Assembly (NCBI RefSeq): GCF_027887165.1 | Contig: NC_077227.1 | Coordinates: forward strand, 79,728,430-79,792,429 | Source of the DNA: Monodelphis domestica | Lineage: Eukaryota; Chordata; Mammalia; Didelphimorphia; Didelphidae | DNA: 64,000 bases | Reading direction: 5' to 3' | In this document: one piece after another, positions 25,301-37,300 of the stretch | Layout of the letters: each line of letters opens with the position of its first letter | How positions within the stretch are numbered: position 1 is the first letter of the stretch | Made by a program: the position numbers and the translations under genes | Notes under the pieces: generated by a model | Told to the model about the DNA's origin: nothing | What the model saw: the letters and a program-made list of their open reading frames with translations, nothing else | Database searches by the model: none

Positions 25301-28300
25301 TTCATATATTTGCACTATTAAACATAGTTACTCTGATTCCAGATTTGCCATTAGGTGGAGAACCACTGCATGACTGTAACCAAGTGGTGGAAATGATGTA
25401 TAAGCCTAGATAAGATCTTAAAGACACATCTCTCACTGATCCTGATATGGAATTATACACTGATAGATCCTCATACATCTATAGAGGACAAAGGATCACA
25501 GGGACAGCTGTAGTAAATAATGATAAAACACTTTGGTATGCATCATTACCAGGTCATGTTAGTGACCAGGGCACTGAGTTAAAAGCTGTGCTCAAAGCCC
25601 TGGAAATGGCAAAAGAGTGAATATTTACACCAATTCTTCTTATCTTTTTTTGACCATACATTCCACCAGTTTTATTTGGAAAAACAGAGGTTATATAACA
25701 TCAGCTGGAAAGCCAATTGCATGTGGCAAACTTATTGACCATCTTATAAAAGCTGTAGAACTTCCAAAAGAGTTGGCCATAATCCAATGCAAGGCACATA
25801 CTCATGGAAAAGACAGAATATCCCTTGGGAATGAAAGAGCAGACATAACAGTGAAATACGTTGCGAGATTTGGTCCCTACCATGTGTTGAATTTCTCTCT
25901 GATCAACAGGCAGGATCTTACCAAAGCTTACCGTGGAGATGAAATTCAGTCATGGAATGAGCAACTCAGTGCTAAATTAATCAAAGGCATTTGGGTAGCT
26001 CAGGGTGGGAAACCAATTCTTCCCAGAAAATTGTACCAACATCTACGTAGTGTGATCCATTCAAAAGGTCATTATGGAGTCCAAGCTGTTTTAGATGCAG
26101 TACAATGTTTCTGGATAGCACCAGGGATAAAAACAAATGCCATTAGAATTTGTCAGGCATGTGACACATGTAGGAAATACAATCAAGGACATTTCAAGAA
26201 CATAGCATTGGGAGGCAGACCTCTAAGTTATATGCCTTTCCAATGTCTACAAATAGACTACATAAACATGCCTAAAGACAAAGAATATAAATATGCACTG
26301 GTTATTGTGGATAGACTGACAAGGTGGGCTGAAGCATATCCAGCTAAGAAAAATGATGCAGCTACAGTAGTAAGATATTTACTGAAAGATATAATTCCTA
26401 GGTATGGCATTCCCAATACCATAAAAACATTAATAGAAAAACTCTGTTCAGAAACACACTTGAAATGGACAGATGTTATTACAATTTTGCATTGTTTCAA
26501 CTAAGAACAAGACCCAGAGGTGACTTGCATGTACCCCCATTCGAGATGTTATATGGTCAACCATTATGGCATGGCAGGACTGCAAAACCATCATATTTGT
26601 CTATGCTAAAAGGGGAATGTTTACTCCATGAATACCTAGTTGAAATACAAAACAGACTGGAAAAATTAAGGAAGCTAGGATTACTAGTACAGAAAATATC
26701 ATTGGATTTTTCATTGCATAAAATAAAACAGGGAGATAGAGTATATGTCAAGAATTTTAATAGAGAATCTCTTATAGGACCAAGATGAATAGGCCCTGTA
26801 GATGTGAATATTGTGACTCCTACTTCAATAAAGGTATCTGGGAAAGATCCATGGTTTCATGCTTCACATGTAAAACTACATTATGCCCATAACATTATCA
26901 GCAATGAAGAAGAAGAAGAATTAACAACTTAAAGAAAATAAGGAATATCTGCAATATTGCCATTAGCCCTAACAATTGTCTCTATATATGGAAAGCTATA
27001 CATGAGAAGACAAGAAGAACAAATATGAAAGCACTGCATATAATAACACAAATAAAAGACACAAGAGTACAAGTTACAACAGAAATAAGCACTGCAAAAG
27101 CAATGATGAAAAGCCCCATATATGAAGATGATAGCTCCAATAAGAATTTGTCTCTGCTTACAACAACAATGAAAATTAAACAAAATTACTTCACTAAGAA
27201 GATACATCTCTGCAAAATACATTATATCATGTACCATTATATCTATACCAACAAGAATATAAAAGAAACCCAAAGGCTAAAGGAAAATTTTATCTCCAAG
27301 TAACACTCAAAAGTCAAGATAATCTCTTAATATGAACATCCTAAAGAAGCAACTTTACATAAAATGAAACCCCTTGTGAAATTGAACATCAAATAATATA
27401 TCATATTTTAAAACCATAAAATATATCTTGAAAATTTTATACAGTACAGCATACTACATACACCCACACATGAATATTATCATATGGAAAAGCATACTTC
27501 CACACACAAAGAACCAACTCATAAACACTGACAGGCACACATGAAGAATTCAAACTTACTCCCATGCACAAGCAAACAAAAAATCAATCTTACATACATG
27601 CATATGGAGAGCTTACACACATGCATGTCCCTGAATATTAAAGAACACGGGACTTCAATCAAGGTGAGACAACAGACAACATGTGTATGCTGCACAGATT
27701 AAAAACCCAAGACATGTATGTTTCTTCAATCAACACCAAAGATATGGAAAGACTTTGAAATCTTGAACTGGGCAATGAGGTCACATAATAATGTGCCATA
27801 TGTGTTAACTTCACACATAGGTACGTGCAAATATATAGAACTACACATAAGCACATTGTGGGAAAGAATCTCATGGACTGGGTGAGTATAAAACACTTCA
27901 TAGCTACAACACACAAAATTCATACTGATATACTTGCAAGTTTCTTTGGAAAATTCAAACAGACAAGGAATTTTTTTATCTGCATGATTTTGCACAGAAA
28001 TCACATACAAAATTGTATTATAATTGCACATATATAAAATTTGTATAGACAAACCTATGTACATTTGTATATACTAATAGAATTAACATTCTAACATTAT
28101 CAGGTTAAGTTACTGACATTCTAACTACTAGCACACAGGGAAAGATTTAGGGAAGTTATTCAAAACTAGATGAATTAGGGACAGATGAATAGCATATTTA
28201 ATATAAGTTAAGCTATATAATAATGTTATAAACAGTTGTGGTTTATAAAACTTTTACTTAGAACAAGCTATAGTCATTAGGAAATCATGAAGTTACATTG

Positions 28301-31300
28301 CTGTTATAAATATTGTTTAAATTTTTGCATTGGTTGCTATTGTGTTTAAAATCATGATTCCGTATTGCATTTCTATGACCTATACCATTTCCTTTAAACC
28401 CAAACCTTAGAACAGAATTAGATAATCAGAATAGTGAAAATGGGTTACGATTTTTTATTTTGGGAGGTAGAGGAATATGTTAAAATTGTATAATTCCAGA
28501 GTTTATATAGGTAGGAATTCTTAATAATAATATGAAAAGGTAAGCATGAATTACTGATGCAGAATCACTGGTTGTAATTCTGCTAAATAAGGAAGTGAGG
28601 ATTTGTGAAAAAGAGATTACCAAACCAGAGAAATATTGGCAAGCAGATGCAAGAAATGAAATTTTGAAGGAAGGAAGATTCCAATAGAATCTGATGAGAA
28701 GGCAGTCGAGAAAACCAGCAGCTGAAGGGGAGACTTTTCTTCTTGCTGCCTGGGAGGAAAAATCAACTGAGAGACAGGCTTGCTCTGGATTCCTGGCTAC
28801 TTCATTGACTCGATATTGAAAAGATTGGAGCTTAGCTCTGAAGAATCTTTTCAGTTTATCAGCAATATCCCCTCACAGACAAATAACTTTATTTCCCTGT
28901 ATTGAACCCCATAGGAGATTAGGGAGACCTTAACTTCCCTTTTCCCTCTCCCTCCTCCCTTAATTCCCCTAAATTAAGAATGAAACCCCTTTCATATAAG
29001 AGTTATAGTGTGAGATTAGTCCTTTGAAACTTCTAATAACTTACCATACTGAGAAAAGCCATTAAGATCAACTGAGAGAAAGACAGGAAGTGGGGTGAGG
29101 GGAGGAGTGCAAACTTTTGCCTTTCTTCTAACTTATTTACTGGTGTTATCACTCCAATGCCTCTCTGCTACCATAAATATCCTAACAGGAGTGTCTATTA
29201 CAATAGTTATTATGCCTTGATGAGATCTTCTAAGGTCAAATTGAGGCCTCAGGAATTCTATTTTATCAGCTCAGAGGAAATCAGACTGAGATATACATTC
29301 ACATTGATCAAACTTGAGACACTGATTTGTTATTGCTGTTTTTCTATAAGACTGAGTCTCTCTATCTTGCCCAAGCTGGAAATGCAGGGTCCATTTCCAC
29401 AATGATTGGTACAAGAGCTTGGTTTGACCTATTCTGTTCATACCTGGATTTGTTCTCCCCCCCCCTTAGGCAACATGGTGGCCACCTACTCCCAGGGTCT
29501 CACTACACTGATGTCAGACTTTGTTTAGATATCTGATCAATAACCCACTCCAGCTCAGAACTCTTGAGCTCATGAGATTTACTAAGCTCAGTGACACTGT
29601 TAGCTGGGATTCCAGGTGTGTGCCAAGAGGTCTAGAAGAGAGACACTAACTCCCAAACTAGAATGTCAATTATTAATTTAAAGTAACCTTAGATCCATGG
29701 ATGTTAGTCTTTTTGCATAGCATGCAAGAGACCAAATTATAGGCCAGAAGATTGATAGTACACATAAGATTATAACAAAGGGAATTGGGTGTTCTCAAGA
29801 GACATTTCCATCAAACTATGGTAGCTGGATTAATGGTGTTCTTAACTTTAAGGTTATTGATTTCTATCTAGACCAGCGGTTCTCAACCTCTCAATTTGTA
29901 GCAATGAGAATACATAATGCATATCAGGTATTTACATTCCAAATCATAACTGTAGCAAAATTACAGTTTTGAAGTAGCCACCAAAATAATTTTTTGGCTT
30001 GGGTGTCACTGCAACATGAGGAACTGTATTGTGGGGTCACAGCATTAGAAAGGTTGAGAACCACTGATCTAGACCTTCTTGACTCCTAGGGTTACAGAGT
30101 CATGTCTACCACTAGTGAAATCAGAGCATCTTTTCCCTCCAACAGTGCTAAAAAAAAAACAAACAAACACTGGCTTCTTTCACCCTTTAGGTCTTTTTCT
30201 AAACTCAGTGCAGACCCCTTAGGTTGTGACATTATCTCAGTATACATATACATTTGACTAGTTTGTGGCTTATTTTATCTCAGCTGAAATTCAGAAAGAT
30301 GTCTTCCAATTAAGAGAGTTTCAGGAGACACTTTGATTTCTTCAACATATAAGTTATAAGGTGTGAAGAGTTAGGAAAGAATACTTGGATAGCTGACTAA
30401 CATTCTTTTGATATTAAAATCCCTTTATCTTCAACTTTAGGGTTTATTTCTGACCTTGCTTCAACATTCTGGAGATATAATGAACCTGGTTAAAAGATGA
30501 AATAATTTCCCAAAAAAGCTAAAACAAAGATATCCTTTCTTGAGGTGGACATACTTAGCAATGGTAAATATGTAGCTGAAGTTATGCCTCTTAAGGAGAA
30601 TAAAGTTATAGTGGAAACCTTAATAATGAGTATAAAATCACTATGGCCTTAGTAAATATCTCTACTCTCTAGAGAAGAGGCTACTCTCACAGAAATTCTA
30701 AGTGTTGAAGTATGGATTCCATATCAACTAATTATGGAGCTAATTTCAGAGGGTAGCACAGCTGACATTACTTGGGCATGATAAAAACTAAGATCCTATC
30801 TAAGTGGCAATGAATGAAGGCCATCTGTTAATAAGCTAACGCCCACCTTTGCTTACTCCTTCCAAATTATCTAGAATGTTAAGTTGCCATCTCTAAGAAA
30901 AGAGAAAACACAGACATGAGACCTAAATGCAGATGCAGGGGAATTCTGAGAAGGATAGTCTGATGGCCAATATAGTCTATAGCCACTGGACCCATCATCT
31001 CAACATTTACAAAAATGAGGATGCCTTTTCACATAAGAATTTTTATGAACATCTACATGGTAGTATATGCATTATGAGCCATCATTGATTGAGAAAAATT
31101 TATAAGTAAAAGTATCTTTGAATTCAGTAATGCTTTAAATTGTATTAATTTTTAATAAATGAAAGTTTACTATTGTACCTTCTGCTTCTCCCTTGCCCCA
31201 TCCTCAAAGAGAAAGGAAAACAAAATTTCTATTACAAATATGTATAGTTAAGCAAAACAAATTCCTTCACTGGCCACATCCAAGAAAAAAATGTGTATCA

Positions 31301-34300
31301 GTTTGCACTCTGAATCCAGCACTAACATGAGGTGGGTAGCATATTTTATCAAAATCCCTCTGAATTTGTGCTTGGTCATTGCATTGACTGGAGTTCCAAA
31401 GTCTTTCAAAGTTATTTGCAATATTGTATTACAATAAGTCTTTACAATATTTTGGTTGTTGTATAAATTGTTTTCCTGGTTCTGTACACTTCACACTGAA
31501 TCAGTTCATACAAATCTCAGGTGTTTCTGACACCATCCTTTCATCATTTCTTGTAGCATAATGGTATTCAGTAGCATTTACATTCTATTACTTGTTCAGT
31601 CATTCCCCATTCTATAGGTACTTTACTTTCACTTTCCAATTCTTTATCACCACAAAATGTGCTGCTATAATATTTTTGTAATTGTTGATTATTTTATTTT
31701 GTTTAAGACTTATCCCTTGTTTTATCTACCCTTACTCTTGTTTCTCCCTTTATTTTCTCCCCTTTTCCTATTGTTTTCCTGTTAAGTATATTTCTGTACC
31801 CAAATGTATGTGTTCTTCCCTCCTTTGAACAGTTCAGATGACCATGAGTTTCAAGTGTCAGCTGTTCTCATCCCTTCCTCCTTGTTTTTATAGTCTTCTA
31901 TTTATGCACTCCACTTATATGAGTGTTTTTCTATCTTGCTTGTCCTCTCCCTTGGCCCCCACATTTCAGTGTATTCCTCTTTCTCTGCCTTCCCATTTTT
32001 CTTTTAAGATCATCAAAACATAATAGAATCACTCCCATAATGATGGGATATGAAAATAAGGTTCTGAAAGGACATATATGTATATAAGCACTGCATATCA
32101 GAATGTAAACTATCCATGTTTAGTCCTTTAGTTTGCTCATGTTGACCTTTTCATGTTTTTCTTGATTCTTGTATTTTCATTTAAAAGTTTCTACAAAACT
32201 CTAATCTTTTTATCAAGAATGCCTGGAGGTTTTCTATTTATTTAAGAACCATGTTTTCCTCCTATAGGATTCTCCTGGGTAAGTTATGCTTGGCTATAAC
32301 TTATATCCTTTGCCTGCTGGAATATTGTAGTCCAAGATCTCTGCTAGTTCATAGTAGTAGATGCTAAATTGTGTGTGAGCCTAACTGTGGCTCCTTGGTT
32401 CTCGAATTGTGACCAGCAGATGGCAGTATTTTCCCTTTGTCCTGGAAACTGAATTTTAGCTATAATGTTCTTGGAGGTTTTCATTTGGGGATTTCTTTTA
32501 GGAGATGACCAGTGAATTCTTTCTATTTTTTTTTATTTGCCCTCTGGTTCTAAGAGAACTATGAGGTTTTATGATTTTTTAAGTTGGTTCCAATGATTCT
32601 TAAATAATTTCCTTGATCTGTTTCCTAGATTAGTTATTTTTGCTATGAGATACTGTAACATGTCATATTTTTTCAGACTTTTGGCATTGTTTTTAGCATT
32701 TCTTATTGTCTAATGGAATAATTAGCTTCTATTTGGCCTATTCTATTTTCATAGAGTTTGTTAATTGAGTCAAGTTTTGTATCTGTTCATTCTCTTTCTA
32801 ATTCTTACTTCTATTATTCTTATTTCTTTTCTAGTTTTTCCCCTAACATTCTCATTTCATTTGTAAGAACATTTTAACTAAACTTTAAAAAATTCTTGCT
32901 TCATCTTTTCTAGAAATTCTATTTAATTTTTGCACAAGCTGCATTTTATTTTAAGACTCTGCTCAAAGATGTTTTGGAGAAATTCTCTGCCTTCTGGTTT
33001 TGTGTCTTGAGTATAACTGTCACCATAATAACTTTTTATAGTGGGATTCTTTTTTTAAATGCTTATTCTTTCAGACTGCTTTCTTATATCAGACTTTATA
33101 GTAGGGCTAGACTCTAAGCACTTATGGAGAAAATGTCTGGGCTGGTTCTGTTGCTATTTTCTTGGTGTTCACTATTGTGTTATTTCAGAATTTTAGGACA
33201 GACTGTGACAAGGAAATCACTTTAAAAGACTGATATATATTAATTTAAGGTCGCCAAGGAATTCAGCTATGTAATTCCTTAATGAAAACTCAAGTTAGCA
33301 GTCAACCTTTTATGGAATTTAATTACAAACAGGAGGAAGAAAGGTATTAGAGATAGAGAGAGAGAGGGAGAGAGAAAGGGGAGAGAAGGGAATAGGGCTT
33401 AAATACCCCCCCTCTGTTTAGGCTGGGCCAAAAGGCCCAAGCCCTTAGATAGCTGAGGCAAAGAAAAGAGATCAGTCCCTATCACTCACGTGACCAAAAT
33501 GGAGAAACAGTCTCAGGGGCCTCCACCTCCAGCTTCCTTCAGAGCAAGCTTTTCAGAGCACCTCTCCAACCAACCCCTCTAGTCCTCAGACCCCTCTCTC
33601 TTTAAGGAAACCATCCAAGTTCCCTCCCCTCAGTTCTCACATCTACCAATCACTGTCCATGTCTTCCCTGTGCCAATGGTGGCTCTACCTTAACCCAGGA
33701 CCACCCAGAGGTCTGTGGCTTTGCACATGTCTGTTGAAGGTCATATTCTCAAATAATTAAATCTTGATCTATGCTGCAGCCCTTCCTAAATCCTGTTACC
33801 CTGAGTAGGGTGGAGATTGGAATAATTAAATTTTGATCTATGCTGCATCCCTTCCTAAATCCTGTTAGGACTGAGTAGGGTGGAGATTGTAAGTTCCAAG
33901 ACCTGGTTCTGTCATTCCAAGTATCTCTATTGTATCAATTCTAAAATCAATCATGACTCAAAGAACTTCCTGTTCTATGCTTAAGCATAGGTCAAAGCCC
34001 TTTCTATTGTTCAGCAAAAGGTTTCTGTCCTAAAGTAATCTTAAGAAGGGAGGAGGAGGAACCTCTCTTGTCAATGGGATTCACATTCCAATAGAGTTCC
34101 CACTATCAGTATGAAATTTTCCAAGTATGAAATTTCCCAATGGTGAAATTTCCAACATTTATAAGTCTAAGAAATTTTAAGGTTTACAAGACCTCCACAA
34201 GTTTCTAAGTTTCTGGTTTGGGTCTGAGCAGCATAAGTGTGGGCTTGCCCTGCCTATAGTTCTAGTAGAATACTGCTGGACTTAGCTACTATGAACTAGC

Positions 34301-37300
34301 TTGAAAACACCATTGATTCAGAGTTCCTCTTTGATCTAGAATTCCTAGAAGCCAAAATTGAGACCCCACTCTGTTCCTAGAGTGGGAGTCCCTCAGTTGC
34401 TGCTTACTTCTTAACTTGCTTCTTGTTCTTGCTCAGATGTAGCCAAAGTTCTGCTTTTTTAGCTCTTTAATTCCATTCCTGGGTTTAGGTCTTTTCCTTA
34501 GCCCTGGTTTTATGATCCAGAAATGACTAGTGAGCAACAGAGCTACCAGTTGGGACTTATTCCTGCACCCAGCATGCAACCATGCCCCTCTTTACTGAAG
34601 TTGAGACCTCTTCTTGCCCAAGTTGGGACCTCTTCTTGCCCTCGGGCATAGACTTTCCTTATGATAGAATGTTTTAAGCAACCAACCCTGGCTAGACCTT
34701 CTCCTTGGTGTCTGTAGAACTCTGTTTCCCTTTGCTGACCTGGGCTGGAAAAGTAACTCGCTGACTTTTCTTGGAGTTCCCAATCAGGATTATGTCAGTT
34801 TATTATCTATATATGTATGGAGGAATTGTGGGGTAGAGCTCCAGTTTATATCTTCCTTCTACTTACCCATCTCGTTAAAACTTTTAAGTGAATTTGGATT
34901 TAACTAACTACTCTAGTACCTCTAAGTACTTGAAAAAACAGAAATATGTATCAATGTGAGCGACATGGTTCAGTAGAGTATTAGAATTGGAATCAAGAAG
35001 ATCTGAGTTGGATTCCTATTTCAGATACTTCCTAGCTGTGGGACCCCAGTCAAATCTCTTAATCTCTCTCGGTCTCGGTTTTTTCATTTGTAAAAAAGAA
35101 ATGGGGATAAATAGCACCTACCTGTCAGGGTTGATGAAAGGATCGTGTAAGATGACAAATGTAATCCAGTTCATAAACCTTAACATGCTGTATTAGTGCT
35201 AATTATTACTATTAATTCAACATATTCTCAACATGGGAAAAAATCAGAAGTACCAATGTGGTTATAAGTATGAGTCTTTAATTGGAACAAGGAGAATATA
35301 ATCAAGAAAGATTACTGTGAAAAGGTCTTATTCCTGGGCAGGCACATAGAACCAAAGCTCCAAGACCTCCTGATGAACTACAGAAAGTGGGGTGTTTGTA
35401 TAGTAAAAAGGGGGGAGGAATGACATTCTGATTATAGGAGTTAACTGAGACTTAGAAAAGAAGGGATAGCAATAGTCACAAATGCTTGAGTGATTGAGAT
35501 GTGCTACTTAAAGTTTTTGGTTGTTGTTAGCTAATCCTGGCTTATGTGTTTACTGTTTGTTTTTTAACTCATTCCTTGTGGGAAAAGGCAAACCCAATTC
35601 ACAGTTAATTCAATCTTTGTCTGGCTTTTGTTTTAACACTCTGGGAAGAGTCTGGGAAATGAGTTGGTCTGGAGATTCCTTGAAGACAATGTTGTCAATT
35701 CAGAAAAGGTCTTTGCTGATTTATGGATTTCTATAGCCATTTGTCCCTCAGGACCTCATCCTGTAGGTTGGGAATCTCTGGATGAGACCAATTGCCAATA
35801 ATTATCATCATCCATTTCGTAGGTGTCAGTCACCAGTATTTACTAGCCCTTTGGGTGCAAAGTAGCAAATGAATTGCTATAAACAGTCATCAGTGATTGC
35901 TTTTGCCAGAGAAAAGCTATATTCTACATTTAAATTTATGCTTGTTGGTATTATATATATATGTGTGTATGTGTGTACAAATATAATAACTAACTGTATA
36001 TGTATGTATAGTTGGTTAAATTGGTGAATATTTTTGCAATTTTAAAGATAGTTTTTGCACAAAACTGATTGTGTCAACTGCACATGAGAAGAAATGCTCC
36101 CTTAAAATGTCTATTTTAAATAACTCTGCCAGGATTTCTCACTGCATTATAAAGAGCTTGTTTCCAAATTTTGCCAAGTTGCACAGCCTTATTTTGTTCT
36201 TTCAGGCCCCAGGGCTTCCTCCTCAGAACACCTGGAGTGATCATGAAGGTAAATGGACATGGAGCTTTTTATTTCTTCTTGTTTTGTTTTGTATAGGGAT
36301 GGGGAGGGGGGAGTAGGTACTTATTGTCAACAGAGTATTCATTTCTTAAAGCCAAATAAAGTACCTTCTACAAACAGCAATCTTAACCACAAATACATCC
36401 CACTACCAAGTGTGATGACTATGTTCCAGCCCTAATAGTTCCAGCCCATCCGCAGGGAGCCATGCTGATTTCCAAATGAGGCAAAAGCAGGAAGGAGCCT
36501 CAGAGGCCCTCAGATCTAAGCCCATTTTACAGAGAAGAAACTGAGGCTTGGAGAGTTAAAATAATCAGATACGGCCTCTTCAAAAGTGAACAATTACTCA
36601 AAACCAGATTTGAAGTGAGCTGAATAAATAAATCAGAGTTTAAATAGTACTTGTTCTTTTGCCTTTCCAATCATTTAGCGAAAGGGCTCTTATAAGACTT
36701 GGGGTCCATGTATAGATTTTAGGGGGTCCTTGAACTTGGATGGGGAAAAAAACACATCTTTATTTTCATTAACCTCTAATTGAAATTTAGCTTTTTCTTC
36801 AATCCATTAAAATCATGATTTTGGGAAGGTGTCCCTAGACTTCACCAGACTGCCAAAGGGGTCCATGACACAAAAAACACAGGAGCAGCCTGGAGTCTAG
36901 AAAAGGCCTCAACTACTAACTCTCCTCTGGAGCTTACCCATGTACATCTTCAAAATATCAGGATCTTCTATAGCACCAAGAAAGGAGCAATGAACACACC
37001 AGTCAGATTTAGAAGGGACCTTAGAAGGTCATTTAGTCCAGCCCTGACCAGAAGGCATAGTAATGCAATGGAAAATGATCTGAACTTATAGTCAGAGGGT
37101 CTGGCTCCAAATTCTAGGTCTGCCATCATTTACTTGCTATGTGGCTTTACATCTTGGACCTTTAATTTCTTTATCTGGGGAGGAGAGGATTGGACCAGAG
37201 GATTGGACCAGTTGGCCTCTAAGGCCCTTTCAGCTTTAAATCTATGCACCAATGAAATGGGAAGCTCTTCTCTAACTCCACAGCCTCCTTTTGAGTGCCT

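Larger units (their letters stand above)
18247..36212 (+). other. Long BLNK intron, about 18 kb, repeat-rich
   Basis: The intron between the exons at 18204 and 36213 carries MIR copies (19.7 and 34.96 kb), two opposed retroviral fossils (20.7-26.9 kb), a SPIN-like element (29.87 kb), L1 pieces (31.1-33.1 kb) and an LTR-like block (33.2-34.2 kb). The stretches 18.3-19.2, 26.95-29.8 and 35.2-36.2 kb show nothing I can name. 26.95-28.1 kb is A/C-rich on the + strand and may belong to the upstream fossil. Confidence 0.6.

Noticed and set aside
27025-28064. Overlapping open frames in A/C-rich DNA downstream of the + strand fossil
   Set aside because: Translation is dominated by composition (Cys/Tyr/His-rich on one strand, Lys/Thr-rich on the other). 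No envelope or host domain could be recognised.
28640-29130. Possible LTR of the + strand retroviral fossil
   Set aside because: There is a TATA-like stretch and C/T-rich DNA, but no matching second copy, polypurine tract or clear TG...CA ends could be shown.
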